From contig NZ_CP058531.1 of the NCBI RefSeq assembly GCF_013401515.1, positions 62,001 through 126,000 on the forward strand: 64,000 nucleotides of DNA. Reading direction: 5' to 3'. The notes beneath the pieces are model-generated. The model saw nothing but the letters and a program-made list of their open reading frames with translations, was not told the origin of the DNA and did not search any database. Origin of the DNA: Halorarum halophilum (GTDB lineage Archaea; Halobacteriota; Halobacteria; Halobacteriales; Haloferacaceae). This document shows, one piece after another, positions 44,139 to 54,048 of the stretch (positions are counted from its first letter, which is position 1; every line of letters starts with the position of its first letter). The position numbers were made by a program, and so were the translations under genes.

Positions 44139-45236
44139 TCAGCGCCGTTCGATGACGACGTGCGTCTCGGTGAGGTCGACCACTTCGCCGTCGATCGACG
44201 CGTGTTGGGCGTTGCTTAACCCCTCCGGGTCAGGCGCGGCGATGACGTCCCCGACCAACACCCGCTGGCCGGTCTCGACCGTCGGCTGACTCGGGCGAAC
44301 GAACCCCTCGTAGGCGGCGTTCGTCAACAACGGAATTCGGACCATGTCGGGGTGGATCGCCGTCGGTTCTGTCTCGTGCCCGCCGCCCTCCCAGTCGTAC
44401 GCGTCGAGGACGTCGATGTAGCCGCCGTCCTGCACCCCGTCGGTGGCAATGTCCCGATCCAAGACCAATACGGCGTTGGTCCGCTTGCGGACGCCGAACG
44501 CCGCCGGCCGTTCGTGTATCTCGTAGCACCAGCCCGGCCCGCCGTCGGCGAGAACGCGGTCGTCGCCGACTTCGCCGCTGTCCAAACCGGCGGCCTCAAG
44601 GAGAACTGTGGCGGGCGTCCCTATGGGGACGTCGAGACAGCGGTGTCGGGGAAGTTCTCCGTCGACGTGGACGAACTTCCGGGTGACCGGTGTCTCCCGT
44701 CTGATAGCCTGCAAGGCGTTGTAGAGCGACTCTGTGTTGTGGACAATCCAGCCGTGGTCGGTCGGAAGATCGTCGCCGATCTGCACCCCGGCGCACACCA
44801 TGAGCAGCACCGACTCCTCGCTGTAGGTGTAGACGTTCGGCGTGTAGACGAGGACCACGCCGCGCTCAGTCGTCGCGTCCACCGGCAAGTCGGCCGCCTC
44901 GTAGACGGTCGGTTCGAGCGCCGACTCGAGTTCGTCGGTCCAGACGCCGCGGTAGCGCTCTTTCGTGCCGACCACGATGACGTCGAACACGTCGTTGAGG
45001 AGGGCCTCGAAGAACGACGCGAACTCCGCCGCGCGGTTTCGGGCGAGCCACTTGTCGGCGTAGTAGTTGGGTTCGCTCTCCTGGTGGTTCACCAGAAGGT
45101 ATGAGACGTCCTCGGGGGACTGCCACTTCACGTAGGACGGGAATCCCGCGCCACCCGCGCCTGCGACGCCCGCCGACTGGAGCGCGTCGGCAATGGTCGC
45201 CGGATCTATCTCTCCGAAGGCTACCGTATCGTCCAT
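44139..45236 (-). CDS. RnfC/PduS/NuoF-like flavoprotein lacking Fe-S domain
   Basis: This is a 365-residue protein. After the start (MDDTVAFGEIDPATIADALQ) comes the complex I 51-kDa-like FMN/NADH motif GVAGAGGAGFPSYVKW and NHQESEPNYYADKW. A middle domain follows, then a C-terminal SLBB/RnfC-like barrel (QPTVETGQRVLVGDVIAAPD). PduS and RnfC normally end in cysteine clusters for 4Fe-4S centres, but no CxxCxxC array is present here. A separate small ferredoxin (45450) is coded upstream on the same strand and could supply the cluster. It should pass electrons from NAD(P)H, perhaps to the Rieske proteins. Confidence 0.75.
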   Translation of the reverse strand: MDDTVAFGEIDPATIADALQSAGVAGAGGAGFPSYVKWQSPEDVSYLLVNHQESEPNYYADKWLARNRAAEFASFFEALLNDVFDVIVVGTKERYRGVWTDELESALEPTVYEAADLPVDATTERGVVLVYTPNVYTYSEESVLLMVCAGVQIGDDLPTDHGWIVHNTESLYNALQAIRRETPVTRKFVHVDGELPRHRCLDVPIGTPATVLLEAAGLDSGEVGDDRVLADGGPGWCYEIHERPAAFGVRKRTNAVLVLDRDIATDGVQDGGYIDVLDAYDWEGGGHETEPTAIHPDMVRIPLLTNAAYEGFVRPSQPTVETGQRVLVGDVIAAPDPEGLSNAQHASIDGEVVDLTETHVVIERR

Positions 45237-45449
45237 GGTCAACCCTACCGCGCCCCCGGACCTAATAAGTGATCGGCTCGACGCCTGCCGGGACGGTGAG
45301 GACTCCGCAGAGGGCCGTCGTCCGTCCACCACGTTCGGACGGACGATCCGCCGCAGACGAGCGTCTCGAGCGCGCTCGGACGGTGGTTTCGGTCCGGACG
45401 GGAGTGCCGACGGTGCTCGGTGTATCGCGCACCGGTCATCGGCGAGAAC

Positions 45450-45692
45450 TCACGGGACGATTTGTTCCCCGTCGTCGTAGATTACGATCGCGTCTGCCGG
45501 GCAGGATTCGGCGGCCGCTATGGCCTCCTCGACGGCGTCCGACGGGATCTCGCGGACGAACACGTCGTCGTCCCGCTGGTCGCTGTTCGCGAGGTCCGCT
45601 TTCCCCTCGGGGAGGTTCATCGTGAACTCGTCCCATTTCTGGACGCACTGAAACCAGCCTCCGCAGGCCATGTAGTCGTACTCCATGCGCAT
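45450..45692 (-). CDS. Small single-cluster ferredoxin
   Basis: This is an 80-residue protein. Cys ligands appear as MACGGWFQCVQKW and later AAESCPADAIVIYDDGEQIV, the C-x5-C ... CP pattern of one-cluster (3Fe-4S or 4Fe-4S) ferredoxins that serve P450s and oxygenases. Start 45692 (MRMEYDYMACGG) places the TATA element (AACTATAATACG, - strand, about 45716-45727) 25-33 bp upstream. It lies upstream of the RnfC-like gene (213 bp) on the same strand. Confidence 0.7.
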   Translation of the reverse strand: MRMEYDYMACGGWFQCVQKWDEFTMNLPEGKADLANSDQRDDDVFVREIPSDAVEEAIAAAESCPADAIVIYDDGEQIVP

Positions 45693-45759
45693 ACGAGAGG
45701 CGAATCGCATCACGGACGTATTATAGTTGGCGGTGCCCGCGCGTGACCCGCCCGTCGGC

Positions 45760-46857
45760 TCACGCGAATCCGGACATCGCCTCCACGGATTCGCCCATGA
45801 TCGACCTGACCTCGTCGTCGTCGAACATGGCCGTTCGCGGTCAGCGGGTGGAAGAGTTCCGCGGGCGTGTCGAAGTCGGGGTGCGGGTGGTCGGTCGCGA
45901 ACAGGACCGTGTCCGACCCGCCGGCCATTTCGAAGGCGGCGGCGTGGTGACGGAGGTTCTCCGTGTGTCCGAGCGGCTGGATCGTGAAGTAGAACGACTC
46001 CCGAACGTACTCGCTATACAACCTGGTCAGGCCGGGGACGTTCTGCGAGTTCTGGAGGAGTGGTCGTCAAGGCGCCACATCATCCAGACCACCCACTCTA
46101 CACCCGTCTCTTGGAGCACGAATGTGACGTCGGGGAACCGCTCCGGTACCCCCTGGACCACTTGAGTTCAGATACCATATCCCTTCGACGGGGAACATGA
46201 ACAGGTGTCCGCAATGAACGTCTCGCTCCACTGCCGCTGGACTGGAAAGACGGACGTTGACGAACTGGTCCCGATGTGCATGAGCACGGGGAGTGTCCGG
46301 TCTTCGGCCACCTCGTAGATGGGGTCATATCAGTGGTGACCCGCGGGCGGAATGAGCACGGAGGGGGGGAACTGCACCGCGGCGGCCGCGTCCTCTCATC
46401 GATCTCCTCGACCGCCCTGGTGTGCGACGAGAACAACCGCCTTGAGCCGGTCGCTCGCGTCGTAGAAGGTGTCCGCCATCAACTCGTTGTACGCGCTCGT
46501 GAGCGCGACCGCCGTCTGGTCGTGATTGACGCTCGCCAGACCCAGGTTGATGCCGGGCGTGAGGACGGAGTAGTCGATGTCGAACTCGTTCTTGTACTCG
46601 AGTTTCACCGCCGGACCGTCGGGGCGCGAGTGGACGTTGTCGCTGCTCTCGATGCGCTCGCTTGCCATGATCTGTGCGAATCCTGGAGTGATCCACGTCG
46701 ACGAGAAGATCGTTGTGGCGACGGCCGCCTTGCTATCCAGGTCGGCGATCACCGGGCGGACTCCCTCGTTGCGCACGTACGGGAGGAGGTCATCGATGAC
46801 CCGCTCTCCAACGTGTAAATCCATATCGACGAGGGTGCAGTCGGCGTGCGAGAGCAC
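45760..46857 (-). pseudogene. Amidohydrolase_2 pseudogene
   Basis: The start region reads TLVDMDLHVGERVIDDLLPY, then LEYKNEFDIDYSVLTPGINL and NHDQTAVALTSAYNELMADT. Frameshifts lie between about 46025 and 46400. The end reads FTIQPLGHTENLRHHAAAFE, FATDHPHPDFDTPAELFH and then, shifted, MFDDDEVRSIMGES. The pieces are collinear with the intact gene at 41380-42507, so this is a decayed paralogue. Confidence 0.8.
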
Positions 46858-47079
46858 CTGTTCAATGGCCTGCGTTCATACATGCGTCAGCGATTACCAT
46901 TGTTCTTCTTAAAAGCGAGATCGGCGCGTTCGTCTCGCGTGCAGCGGCCGCCACCTTACGTGCGCGCCAACAGTCCGGGGATGCGTCGAGCAGGCGGATC
47001 GGTGCGTCGATACCGAAATTGGGGTGCGAACCCGTGCCAGGTGCGTAACAGTGATTTTCGAAGCCGCTGGAGTGACGGT

Positions 47080-47481
47080 ATGGACGGCTTGAATCCGCAG
47101 CGTCGGGCGAACCTTCCGCCGGGATACGACGAGGAGGACCCGTACGAGGACCAGGATCTCGAATCGTACCCGGCGTGGTGGCGCCGGAACGTCGCCGAGT
47201 TTCGAGCCTACGGGCTCCGCCCGTATCGGCCAGCACGTTTCGAGGACGGAGCGTTCACGGCGGCAGTGGTCGGCGAACTCGAAGCCGAACTGGGCATCGA
47301 GGTCCGGCTACGCACGGTCGACCCTGGGGTCGATCGTGCGTGGGAGGTCTGGGTCAACGGTGCGTTCCTCGAACGCATAGACAAACGCCGAGACGGCGGG
47401 GGATACTCGGAGTTCGGGATGGAGAGCGAGGCGTTTCGCGAACTCGTCCGGTCGAGCGTGGACGTCGACGGGTCGCGGTGA
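47080..47481 (+). CDS. Conserved haloarchaeal hypothetical protein
   Basis: This 133-residue acidic protein was given start ATG 47080 because the extension upstream is Arg-rich and noncoding-like. The N-terminus is NLPPGYDEEDPYEDQDLESY followed by PAWWRRNVAEFRAYGLRPYR. The second half reads VDRAWEVWVNGAFLERIDKR, a small alpha/beta domain. I do not recognise a function. It lies between a dead amidohydrolase and a convergent ABC ATPase gene. Confidence 0.6.
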   Translation: MDGLNPQRRANLPPGYDEEDPYEDQDLESYPAWWRRNVAEFRAYGLRPYRPARFEDGAFTAAVVGELEAELGIEVRLRTVDPGVDRAWEVWVNGAFLERIDKRRDGGGYSEFGMESEAFRELVRSSVDVDGSR

Positions 47482-47559
47482 CCGTCGGCGGCGCGGCGTC
47501 GCGAGAAGTCGGCGTGAGGACGAAGATGCGTTGCCCGGACGGGGCGAGCGAGCGTCGGA

Positions 47560-48717
47560 CTACTCGATCGCCTCGTAACCGACCGCGTCGCCGGTCCCGG
47601 CGTCGAAGAAGTAGAGTCGGTCGCGGTTGAGTTCCATCCCGACGATTTCGCCCTCCTCCAGGTCGTGGTCGGCGGAAACCGTGGCCCGGATCTCGCCGTC
47701 GTGCGTGGGGCCGTCGACGGTGGAGAGGATCCGATCCCCGATGCGCTCGACCAGCTGGAGGCGACCGGAGAAGTCACCCTGCCCATCCGGGAGCAAGCTT
47801 ACCGCTTCAGGCCGAACGCCGACGACGACGTCGTCGGATCCCGGTTCCCGATCGAGATTCACGCTCAATCGGACTCGCTCGTCCCCCGCCGCCATGTCGA
47901 CGGTATGTGTCGAACTGTCGTACTCGGCGTCGAGGAAGTTCATGCTCGGATTCCCGATGAACTGCGCGACGAACATGTTCTTCGGCTTGCTGTACATCTC
48001 CTCTGGGGTCCCGATCTGCTCGATCCGCCCGTCGTTCATCACCGCGATGCGGTCGCTCATCGTCATCGCCTCCTCCTGGTCGTGGGTGACGTATAGGGTC
48101 GGATTCTTCACGCGTTTGTGGACGCGCTGGATCTCCTTTCGAACTTCGACCTTGAGCTTGGCGTCTAGGTCTGACAGCGGCTCATCCATGAGGAACGCCG
48201 ACGGATCCTGGACGATGGTCCTGGCCAGGGCGGCGCGCTGGCGCTGGCCGCCGCTTAGTTCCCCGGGGTACTTCTCGAGCATGTCCGGAATCTGCATGAT
48301 CTCCGCTGCCTTCTTCGCTTCGTCGTACCGCTCCGCCTTGACGACTCCCCTGACCTTGAGCGGGTAAGCGATGTTGTCCTTGATCGTCATGTGGGGGTAC
48401 AGGGCGATGTTCTGGAACATCATCGCTAGGTTCCGTTTGTTGGCCGGAACGTCGCTCACGTCCCGATTCCCGAAGAGGATGCGCCCACTCGTGGGCGTCT
48501 CGAGCCCAGCGACACACCGAAGGGTGGTGGTCTTCCCGCAACCGGAGGGGCCGACGAGCGAGACGAACTCGTTTTCCCCGATCTCGAAGTTGATGTCGTC
48601 GACCGCAACTTCGACACCCCCGATCACCTTGAACTCCTTTCGTAGGTTGTCGATGGTTACCGTCCACGAACCGCCGACGGAATCCTCGGCTGACGGTGAG
48701 CTACTTGTTGACGCCAT
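47560..48717 (-). CDS. Carbohydrate-type ABC transporter ATP-binding protein (MalK/UgpC-like)
   Basis: This is a 385-residue ATPase. Landmarks are Walker A (LVGPSGCGKTTTLRCVAGLE), signature (YPGELSGGQRQRAALARTIV), Walker B (SAFLMDEPLSDLDAKLKVEV) and H-loop (TLYVTHDQEEAMTM). A C-terminal TOBE domain (VVGVRPEAVSLLP) marks the sugar/polyol importer class. The permeases (50650, 51552) and binding protein (54393) lie 2-6 kb away, separated by other genes and a fragment, so the operon has been broken up but all parts are present. Confidence 0.9.
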   Translation of the reverse strand: MASTSSSPSAEDSVGGSWTVTIDNLRKEFKVIGGVEVAVDDINFEIGENEFVSLVGPSGCGKTTTLRCVAGLETPTSGRILFGNRDVSDVPANKRNLAMMFQNIALYPHMTIKDNIAYPLKVRGVVKAERYDEAKKAAEIMQIPDMLEKYPGELSGGQRQRAALARTIVQDPSAFLMDEPLSDLDAKLKVEVRKEIQRVHKRVKNPTLYVTHDQEEAMTMSDRIAVMNDGRIEQIGTPEEMYSKPKNMFVAQFIGNPSMNFLDAEYDSSTHTVDMAAGDERVRLSVNLDREPGSDDVVVGVRPEAVSLLPDGQGDFSGRLQLVERIGDRILSTVDGPTHDGEIRATVSADHDLEEGEIVGMELNRDRLYFFDAGTGDAVGYEAIE

Positions 48718-48918
48718 ACAGGGTCGAAGACAGGTTTACTAATAATTGTTCTGGTCGTTCAGCCCCCTCACGAACGCCAGAACGCCCGATCCGGACGCCT
48801 AGGAGGAACCCCGTCCACGTCGACACCGCTCGGGGATCAGGTCCACCGAGAACGCGTTCGCCGACGGTCAACCCCGACTACCGCTACAGTTAACCGGGCG
48901 AGCGTCGAGGCGGGTGCC

Positions 48919-49229
48919 ATGCGGATCACCGAGATAGACGTCTTCGTCACCAACCAAGCACGAACTACGTTCTCGTCAAGCTCACAATGGCGGACGGCCT
49001 CGTCGGCTGGGGCGATGCAAGTCTCGGTCGGCGGTCCAAGGCGGTCGAAGCCGCGCTCGAACACCACGTGCTGCCGGAACTCGAGGGGTGCGACACGTCG
49101 AGAATCGAAGACATTTGGCAGTCGCTGTTTCGCCACACCTACTGGCGGGGTGGACCGGTGTCGTCGCTGAGTGGTTTCACGCCCGTCTCTACACGGATGG
49201 GTTCGACGCTAGTAACGTTCATCGGTTGA
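48919..49229 (+). pseudogene. Enolase-superfamily dehydratase fragment
   Basis: MRITEIDVFVTNQART is followed, after a frameshift near 48965, by YVLVKLTMADGLVGWGDASL, SLGRRSKAVEAALEHHVLPE and FRHTYWRGGPVSSLS. This is the N-terminal capping domain of a mandelate racemase/galactonate dehydratase-type enzyme, and the catalytic barrel is missing altogether. It is not a copy of the intact gene at 52870, to which it is only distantly similar. Confidence 0.7.
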
Positions 49230-49260
49230 CGTCGTCGGGACCCGGCAAACACCTGTATGC

Positions 49261-49404
49261 TCAGACGGACCGCGCATCACTGACCACGCGAGGCGGGTGC
49301 GTTTCCATGTCGAGGTAGGTGAAATCGAACCGATCATCGTCGCCGATGTGGTCGGCGATTGCGGTGCCGACCCGTCCGTGGGCGCCGATTATCAATACGT
49401 TCAT
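49261..49404 (-). pseudogene. NAD-dependent epimerase/dehydrogenase fragment
   Basis: The frame starts MNVLIIGAHGRVGTAIADHI, a Rossmann dinucleotide motif, and goes on with FDFTYLDMETHPPRV before it stops after 47 residues. It is the first strand-helix-strand of an SDR-type epimerase (uronate dehydrogenase type), truncated close to the enolase fragment. The two fragments may mark one deletion. Confidence 0.65.
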
Positions 49405-49495
49405 GGCGCCCAAGCGCGTGGACCGCTTAGCTGTTCCGTCGGTGACCGCGCCGGGGCGTCGCTCGCAAGACAACCGACGAGTGCAACCGACGGAC

Positions 49496-50473
49496 TCACT
49501 CGTGGCCCGTTATCTCGAGAGGCCGGTATGGTTCTTCGAGGTAGTCGATTTCGCTCGCGGCGAGCGATACTTCGACGGCCTCGACGGCCTCCTCGACGTG
49601 GCTGATGTCAGTTGCCCCGACGATGGGCGCGTCGACCCAGTCCTTGTGGAGAAGCCAGGCAAGCGCGATCTGCGCCATCGACGCACCCTTGTCGTCGGCG
49701 ATCTCCTCGACGCGGGCGTTAATCTCCTTGCCGCCGCCCGAGAGGTAGAGCTCGGCCCGTTCCTTGTACAGGGGTTCCGTCCGCGCGCGCTTCGTAGCGT
49801 TCATCCGGGAGAGCGGACGGGTGAGAAATCCCTTGGCGAAGGGACTCCACGGGACGACGCCGATGCCCTCGTTTCGACAGAGCGGGAGCATCTCGCGTTC
49901 CTCCTCGCGGTAGGCCAGGTTGTAGTGGTTCTGCATCGTCGCGAACCGTTCGAGACCCAGCACATCGCTCGCATGCAGCGCGTCGGCGAACTGGTGGGCC
50001 CACATCGAACTGGCGCCGACGTACCGGACCCGCCCTCGCCGGACGCAGTCGTTGAGGGTCCGGAGCGTCTCCTCGATCGGCGTGTCGTAGTCCCACCGAT
50101 GGATCTGGTAGAGGTCAACCGACTCAAGCCCCAACCGGTCGAGGCTGTTCGCCAGTTCCTGCTCGATCGCCTTGCGCGAGAGCCCCGAGGAGTTCTGGTT
50201 CCCGGGTTTCATCTCCCCGTTGACCTTGGTGGCGACGACGACGCGCTCGCGGTCGTACTCATCGAGAGCCATTCCGAGGATGGACTCGCTCTCGCCGGTC
50301 GAGTACACGTTCGCCGTGTCGAAGAACGTGATACCGAGGTCTATCGCCCGTTCGAGGATCTCGACACTCCCTGATGTGTCGACGCCCCACTCTCGTCCGC
50401 TTCCGAAGTTCGAACACCCGAGGCAGAGGCGACTCACTGTCATGCCGGTATTTCCAAGCGTCGTGTATTCCAT
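49496..50473 (-). CDS. Aldo/keto reductase
   Basis: This 325-residue protein starts at ATG 50473 (MEYTTLGNTGMTVSRLCLGC). The catalytic residues are Asp/Tyr in TFFDTANVYSTGESE, Lys in VVVATKVNGEM and His in YQIHRWDYDTP. The cofactor loop reads APIVGATDISHVEEAVE. It is a paralogue of the reductase at 40292. It lies downstream of the ABC permease genes on the same strand and may act on the sugar they import. Confidence 0.85.
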   Translation of the reverse strand: MEYTTLGNTGMTVSRLCLGCSNFGSGREWGVDTSGSVEILERAIDLGITFFDTANVYSTGESESILGMALDEYDRERVVVATKVNGEMKPGNQNSSGLSRKAIEQELANSLDRLGLESVDLYQIHRWDYDTPIEETLRTLNDCVRRGRVRYVGASSMWAHQFADALHASDVLGLERFATMQNHYNLAYREEEREMLPLCRNEGIGVVPWSPFAKGFLTRPLSRMNATKRARTEPLYKERAELYLSGGGKEINARVEEIADDKGASMAQIALAWLLHKDWVDAPIVGATDISHVEEAVEAVEVSLAASEIDYLEEPYRPLEITGHE

Positions 50474-50649
50474 GCGTTTGACCGCTCGCACCTGGGATAT
50501 ATCAATATGCAAGTAGACGGTCGGGTGATCAGTGACCTAAATGAGGGATGGGCGATCAGAAGCTGCTCCGGCGGAAGTTCGAGGGGCGTGTCGGTCGGCT
50601 CCAGACAGACCAAGTCCGAAAGCGGGCCGGTGAGCCGGGAGATGGCGGG

Positions 50650-51555
50650 TTATCCGACGCCGCCGGCGCGGAATCCGCGGAGGAGGTACTTCTGGAGGAA
50701 GTATACGAACAAGAACGACGGGATGACCGCCAGCGCGCTCGCGGCCATCAACTGCCCCCAGAGGACACGGTTCTGAACGATGAAGCTGAACATCCCGATG
50801 CTCAGAACCCAGTTCTCGTTGGAGGTCAGAAGAACCTGCGGGATCGTGAACGAGTTCCAGGCGACGGCGTACGAGAAGACCGCGATCGCTATCATCCCCG
50901 GCTTGGCCATCGGTAGCGCAATCTCGTAGAACGCCTGGAATCGAGACGCGCCGGCCATCTGCGCGGACTCCTCTAGAGAGATTGGTACCGTTTGGAAGAA
51001 CTTCCACATCATCCAGATGGAGAAGGGGAGCGCAGTCGCCGTCTGCGCTAGGATCAGCCCGCCCAGGCTATTGACCCACCCCAGCTGGCGCCAGAAGATG
51101 AACATGGGAATCGCGAGTAGGATCGCCGGGAACATGTACCCGAACAGGATGACTCGGGCGAACAGCTGCTTTCGCGGGATATTGATCCGGGTGAGCCCGT
51201 ACCCGGCGAGCGTCGCCGTGAACGTCGTGAGCAGCACGACGCCGCCCGCGAAGATTAGGGTATTGACGTACCAACGGACGTAGCCGGTTTCGAATAGGAT
51301 ATTCTCCATGTGCTCGAAGCTGATTGGGTTCGGCAGGAGCGGGGAGGGGAGCGCGAACACCTGGGCGTTCGTCCGGAACGCGGTGCTGAACATCCAAGCT
51401 AGTGGGGCCAGGATGATGAACATGGTGAGCGCGGTGAAGAAGGTATACAGGCCCTCGACGATGCGCTTTCGCATCGGGTAAGAGAGCCGCCCCCAGCCCG
51501 GAATGTTGTCCCCGTCGAGTCGGACGTGTAGCTGTTTCGACTTCCGGTTGCTCAT
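50650..51555 (-). CDS. ABC transporter permease (MalG/UgpE-like)
   Basis: This 301-residue inner-membrane permease has six transmembrane segments. The EAA loop reads ESAQMAGASRFQAFYEIALP, the contact site for the ATPase. It overlaps the upstream permease gene by 4 bp (ATGA), so the pair is translationally coupled. Carbohydrate-uptake family 1. Confidence 0.9.
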   Translation of the reverse strand: MSNRKSKQLHVRLDGDNIPGWGRLSYPMRKRIVEGLYTFFTALTMFIILAPLAWMFSTAFRTNAQVFALPSPLLPNPISFEHMENILFETGYVRWYVNTLIFAGGVVLLTTFTATLAGYGLTRINIPRKQLFARVILFGYMFPAILLAIPMFIFWRQLGWVNSLGGLILAQTATALPFSIWMMWKFFQTVPISLEESAQMAGASRFQAFYEIALPMAKPGMIAIAVFSYAVAWNSFTIPQVLLTSNENWVLSIGMFSFIVQNRVLWGQLMAASALAVIPSFLFVYFLQKYLLRGFRAGGVG

Positions 51556-52535
51556 TCGACGCGCACCTCCTTCGAGGGTTCGAAGGCGTAGAAGTAGATC
51601 ATCGCAGCGACGATGAGCATGACAAACAGCAGCGTCGATATCGCGGCCGCCTTCCCAAGTTTCAGGCTCGTGAAGGCCGTCTCGTACGCCCAGATGGGAA
51701 CGGTTGTCGTCTTGTTGAGTGGCCCGCCCTGGGTTAGGATGTAGATGATGTCGAACTTGTTAAACATCCAGACGCTCCGGAGCAACAGCACGATGAAGAT
51801 GACTCCCTTCAGGTTGGGGAGCGTAATGTCGCGGAACTTCTCATAGGGAGTCGCACCCATCACTTCAGCTGCCTCGTAGAAACCGTCCGGGATGCTCTGT
51901 AGTCGAGCGAGCACCATGATCGTCACGAATATCGACAGCTTCCAACTGTCGGTAACGATCACTGCGAGCATCGCATAGTCGGGGCTTCCGTAGAACGGGA
52001 TGAACTTGTCGACGAGACCGAGGCTGACGAGAACTTGGTTAATTATCCCGAACTGGCTGTTCGCCATCCACAGGGAGATGAACCCTAGCACCGCGGTCGG
52101 GATGAGGTAAGGAAGCATCGCGACGGCGCGGACGACCTTTTCGAACCGGAACGTGCGGTTCAGGAGGAACGCGAGCGCTATCCCGTAAGATAGTTGGAGC
52201 GCGACCGACCCGCCGGCGAACACGACCGACCGCCAGAGGACGACATAGAACTCGGGGTCGGTGAGGATGTCGACGTAGTTCGCAATTCCGATGAACGTCC
52301 AGTCGGGCGAGAACGCCGAAATGGCGAAGAATGACCCCGAGACGGCCCAGAGGATCGGGAGGACGTTGATGAGCGTGAACAGGATCAATGCCGGGAGGAT
52401 CGTCAGGAGGGCCAGGTTCCGCTCCTTCGAGAGTATCTCGAAGAGCCAGTCTCGGTACCGTCGGATGGCCGTCTGCTTGCGGTCTTGTCCGAAGGGGAAC
52501 TCGTCGTCCCCAGAGATGGGGTTATCTGTCGCCAT
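51552..52535 (-). CDS. ABC transporter permease (MalF/UgpA-like)
   Basis: This 327-residue permease has six transmembrane segments after a charged N-terminus. The EAA motif reads EAAEVMGATPYEKFRDITLP. It pairs with the permease above to form the transport channel. It is transcribed away from the dehydratase gene at 52870, so the 334-bp gap between them should hold both promoters. Confidence 0.9.
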   Translation of the reverse strand: MATDNPISGDDEFPFGQDRKQTAIRRYRDWLFEILSKERNLALLTILPALILFTLINVLPILWAVSGSFFAISAFSPDWTFIGIANYVDILTDPEFYVVLWRSVVFAGGSVALQLSYGIALAFLLNRTFRFEKVVRAVAMLPYLIPTAVLGFISLWMANSQFGIINQVLVSLGLVDKFIPFYGSPDYAMLAVIVTDSWKLSIFVTIMVLARLQSIPDGFYEAAEVMGATPYEKFRDITLPNLKGVIFIVLLLRSVWMFNKFDIIYILTQGGPLNKTTTVPIWAYETAFTSLKLGKAAAISTLLFVMLIVAAMIYFYAFEPSKEVRVE

Positions 52536-52869
52536 GCAACCCTTTCATCCGCTCTGTCTCGGGAGCGATGTCCGACGCTTGTGGACTCATCCTGGGCGAG
52601 GGACGGTAACCTGTTCCGGCCACGCCATGTGTCTTCGACATATGATAACGAACCTCAGTACTGGTATCAGAATATGGGGTGTTAAAGGTTTCTCAAGCAA
52701 CCGTAGCCTCGGCGGCGGCAGGCGGCCATGAGTCGAGGCACCATCGTCGGGATGACCGTCGACGACGACGTGCCGGCTCGTGTGCGGACCTCTCTGACCA
52801 GTTCGCGCACTGTCGTCCCCGTCCGGTTCGCGAGAGGGTTTATGACCTCCGAGAGGAATCACTCCAGCG
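52536..52869. other. Divergent control region between permeases and dehydratase
   Basis: AT-rich bits near 52636-52690 could hold promoters. No gene is supported. Confidence 0.4.
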
Positions 52870-54048
52870 ATGACACCGTCGATTACGGCCATCGAGTGCG
52901 TCAAGTTCAGCTACCCGATCGAGAACATGCGGTCGATTGGGAGCAGCGGCGGAGCGGTTTACGACCCTGGACACGTCACAGAGCGACCGGTGTTCGCCAT
53001 CCGGATCGAATCCGACCTCGGTGTGACCGGCGAGTACATCGCCTCGAACACGCCGCCGGACCACCTCCTCGCCCAGGTCGGGATGGTGGCGGGCGACCTC
53101 CTTGGAGAGAACCCGCTACGGATCGAGCGAATATGGGGAACGTTGAACCAATCGCTCAGGAAGTACGACAAGATGGGCCACGGGCCAATTGACATCGCGC
53201 TGTGGGACCTCGCCGGCAAGTACCGCGACGCGCCCGTCCACGAGCTGCTCGGGTCCTACCGGACCAGACTTCCCACATACGCCTCGACGCACCACGGTGA
53301 CACCAACGGTGGCCTCGATTCTCCGGAGGCGTATGCCGACTTCGCCGAGGAGTGTCTGGACATGGGCTATCCGGCGTTCAAGATCCACGGCTGGTCGGGC
53401 GACGACGTGGACATCGATCGCGAGATCGAGACCGTCCTCACGGTGGACAAGCGCGTGGGCGATGAGATGGACTTGATGCTCGACCCCGGATGTTCCTACC
53501 GGACGTTCGCAGACGCGATCAAGGTCGGACGTGCGTGCGATAAGGCGGAGTTCTTCTGGTATGAAGACCCCTACAGCGACGGTGGACTCTCCCAGCACTC
53601 CCACCACAAGCTCCGCGAATTGATCGACACGCCGCTGTTGCAGTGTGAGCACGTGCGCGGATTGCAGATACACACGGACTTCATCGCGAACGGGGCGACC
53701 GACTTCGTTCGCGCGGACCCCGAGTACGACGGCGGCATCACGGGCGCAATGAAAATCGCGCGGATCGCCGAGGGATTCGGGCTTGACGTTGAGTACCACG
53801 CGCCCTGTCCGGCGCGGCGCCACTGCATGGCCGCCACCAGGAACACGAATTACTATGAGATGGCACTGGTGCACCCGGACACGCCGTGCACCCGTCACGT
53901 CCCGGCGTACAAGGGAGATTACGCCGACCTCCTCGACTCCATCGACAACGACGGGACGGTCCCCGTTCCCGACGGTCCCGGCCTCGGCGTCGAGATCGAC
54001 TGGTCGTACGTCGAATCGAACGAGGTCGACCGGTGGGTTTACCGGTGA
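52870..54048 (+). CDS. Enolase-superfamily (mandelate racemase/MLE) dehydratase
   Basis: This 392-residue enzyme has an N-terminal capping domain (ITAIECVKFSYPIENM; RPVFAIRIESDLGVTGEYIA) and a TIM barrel. Active-site residues can be placed: Lys171-x-His173 in YPAFKIHGW, and metal ligands Asp205 (MLDPGCSYR), Glu232 (WYEDPYSD) and Glu260 (LQCEHVRG). A late His lies in VEYHAPCPARRH. The enzyme should abstract the alpha-proton of a carboxylate, probably a sugar acid or related hydroxy acid. The ABC importer and reductases nearby agree with that. Confidence 0.85.
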   Translation: MTPSITAIECVKFSYPIENMRSIGSSGGAVYDPGHVTERPVFAIRIESDLGVTGEYIASNTPPDHLLAQVGMVAGDLLGENPLRIERIWGTLNQSLRKYDKMGHGPIDIALWDLAGKYRDAPVHELLGSYRTRLPTYASTHHGDTNGGLDSPEAYADFAEECLDMGYPAFKIHGWSGDDVDIDREIETVLTVDKRVGDEMDLMLDPGCSYRTFADAIKVGRACDKAEFFWYEDPYSDGGLSQHSHHKLRELIDTPLLQCEHVRGLQIHTDFIANGATDFVRADPEYDGGITGAMKIARIAEGFGLDVEYHAPCPARRHCMAATRNTNYYEMALVHPDTPCTRHVPAYKGDYADLLDSIDNDGTVPVPDGPGLGVEIDWSYVESNEVDRWVYR

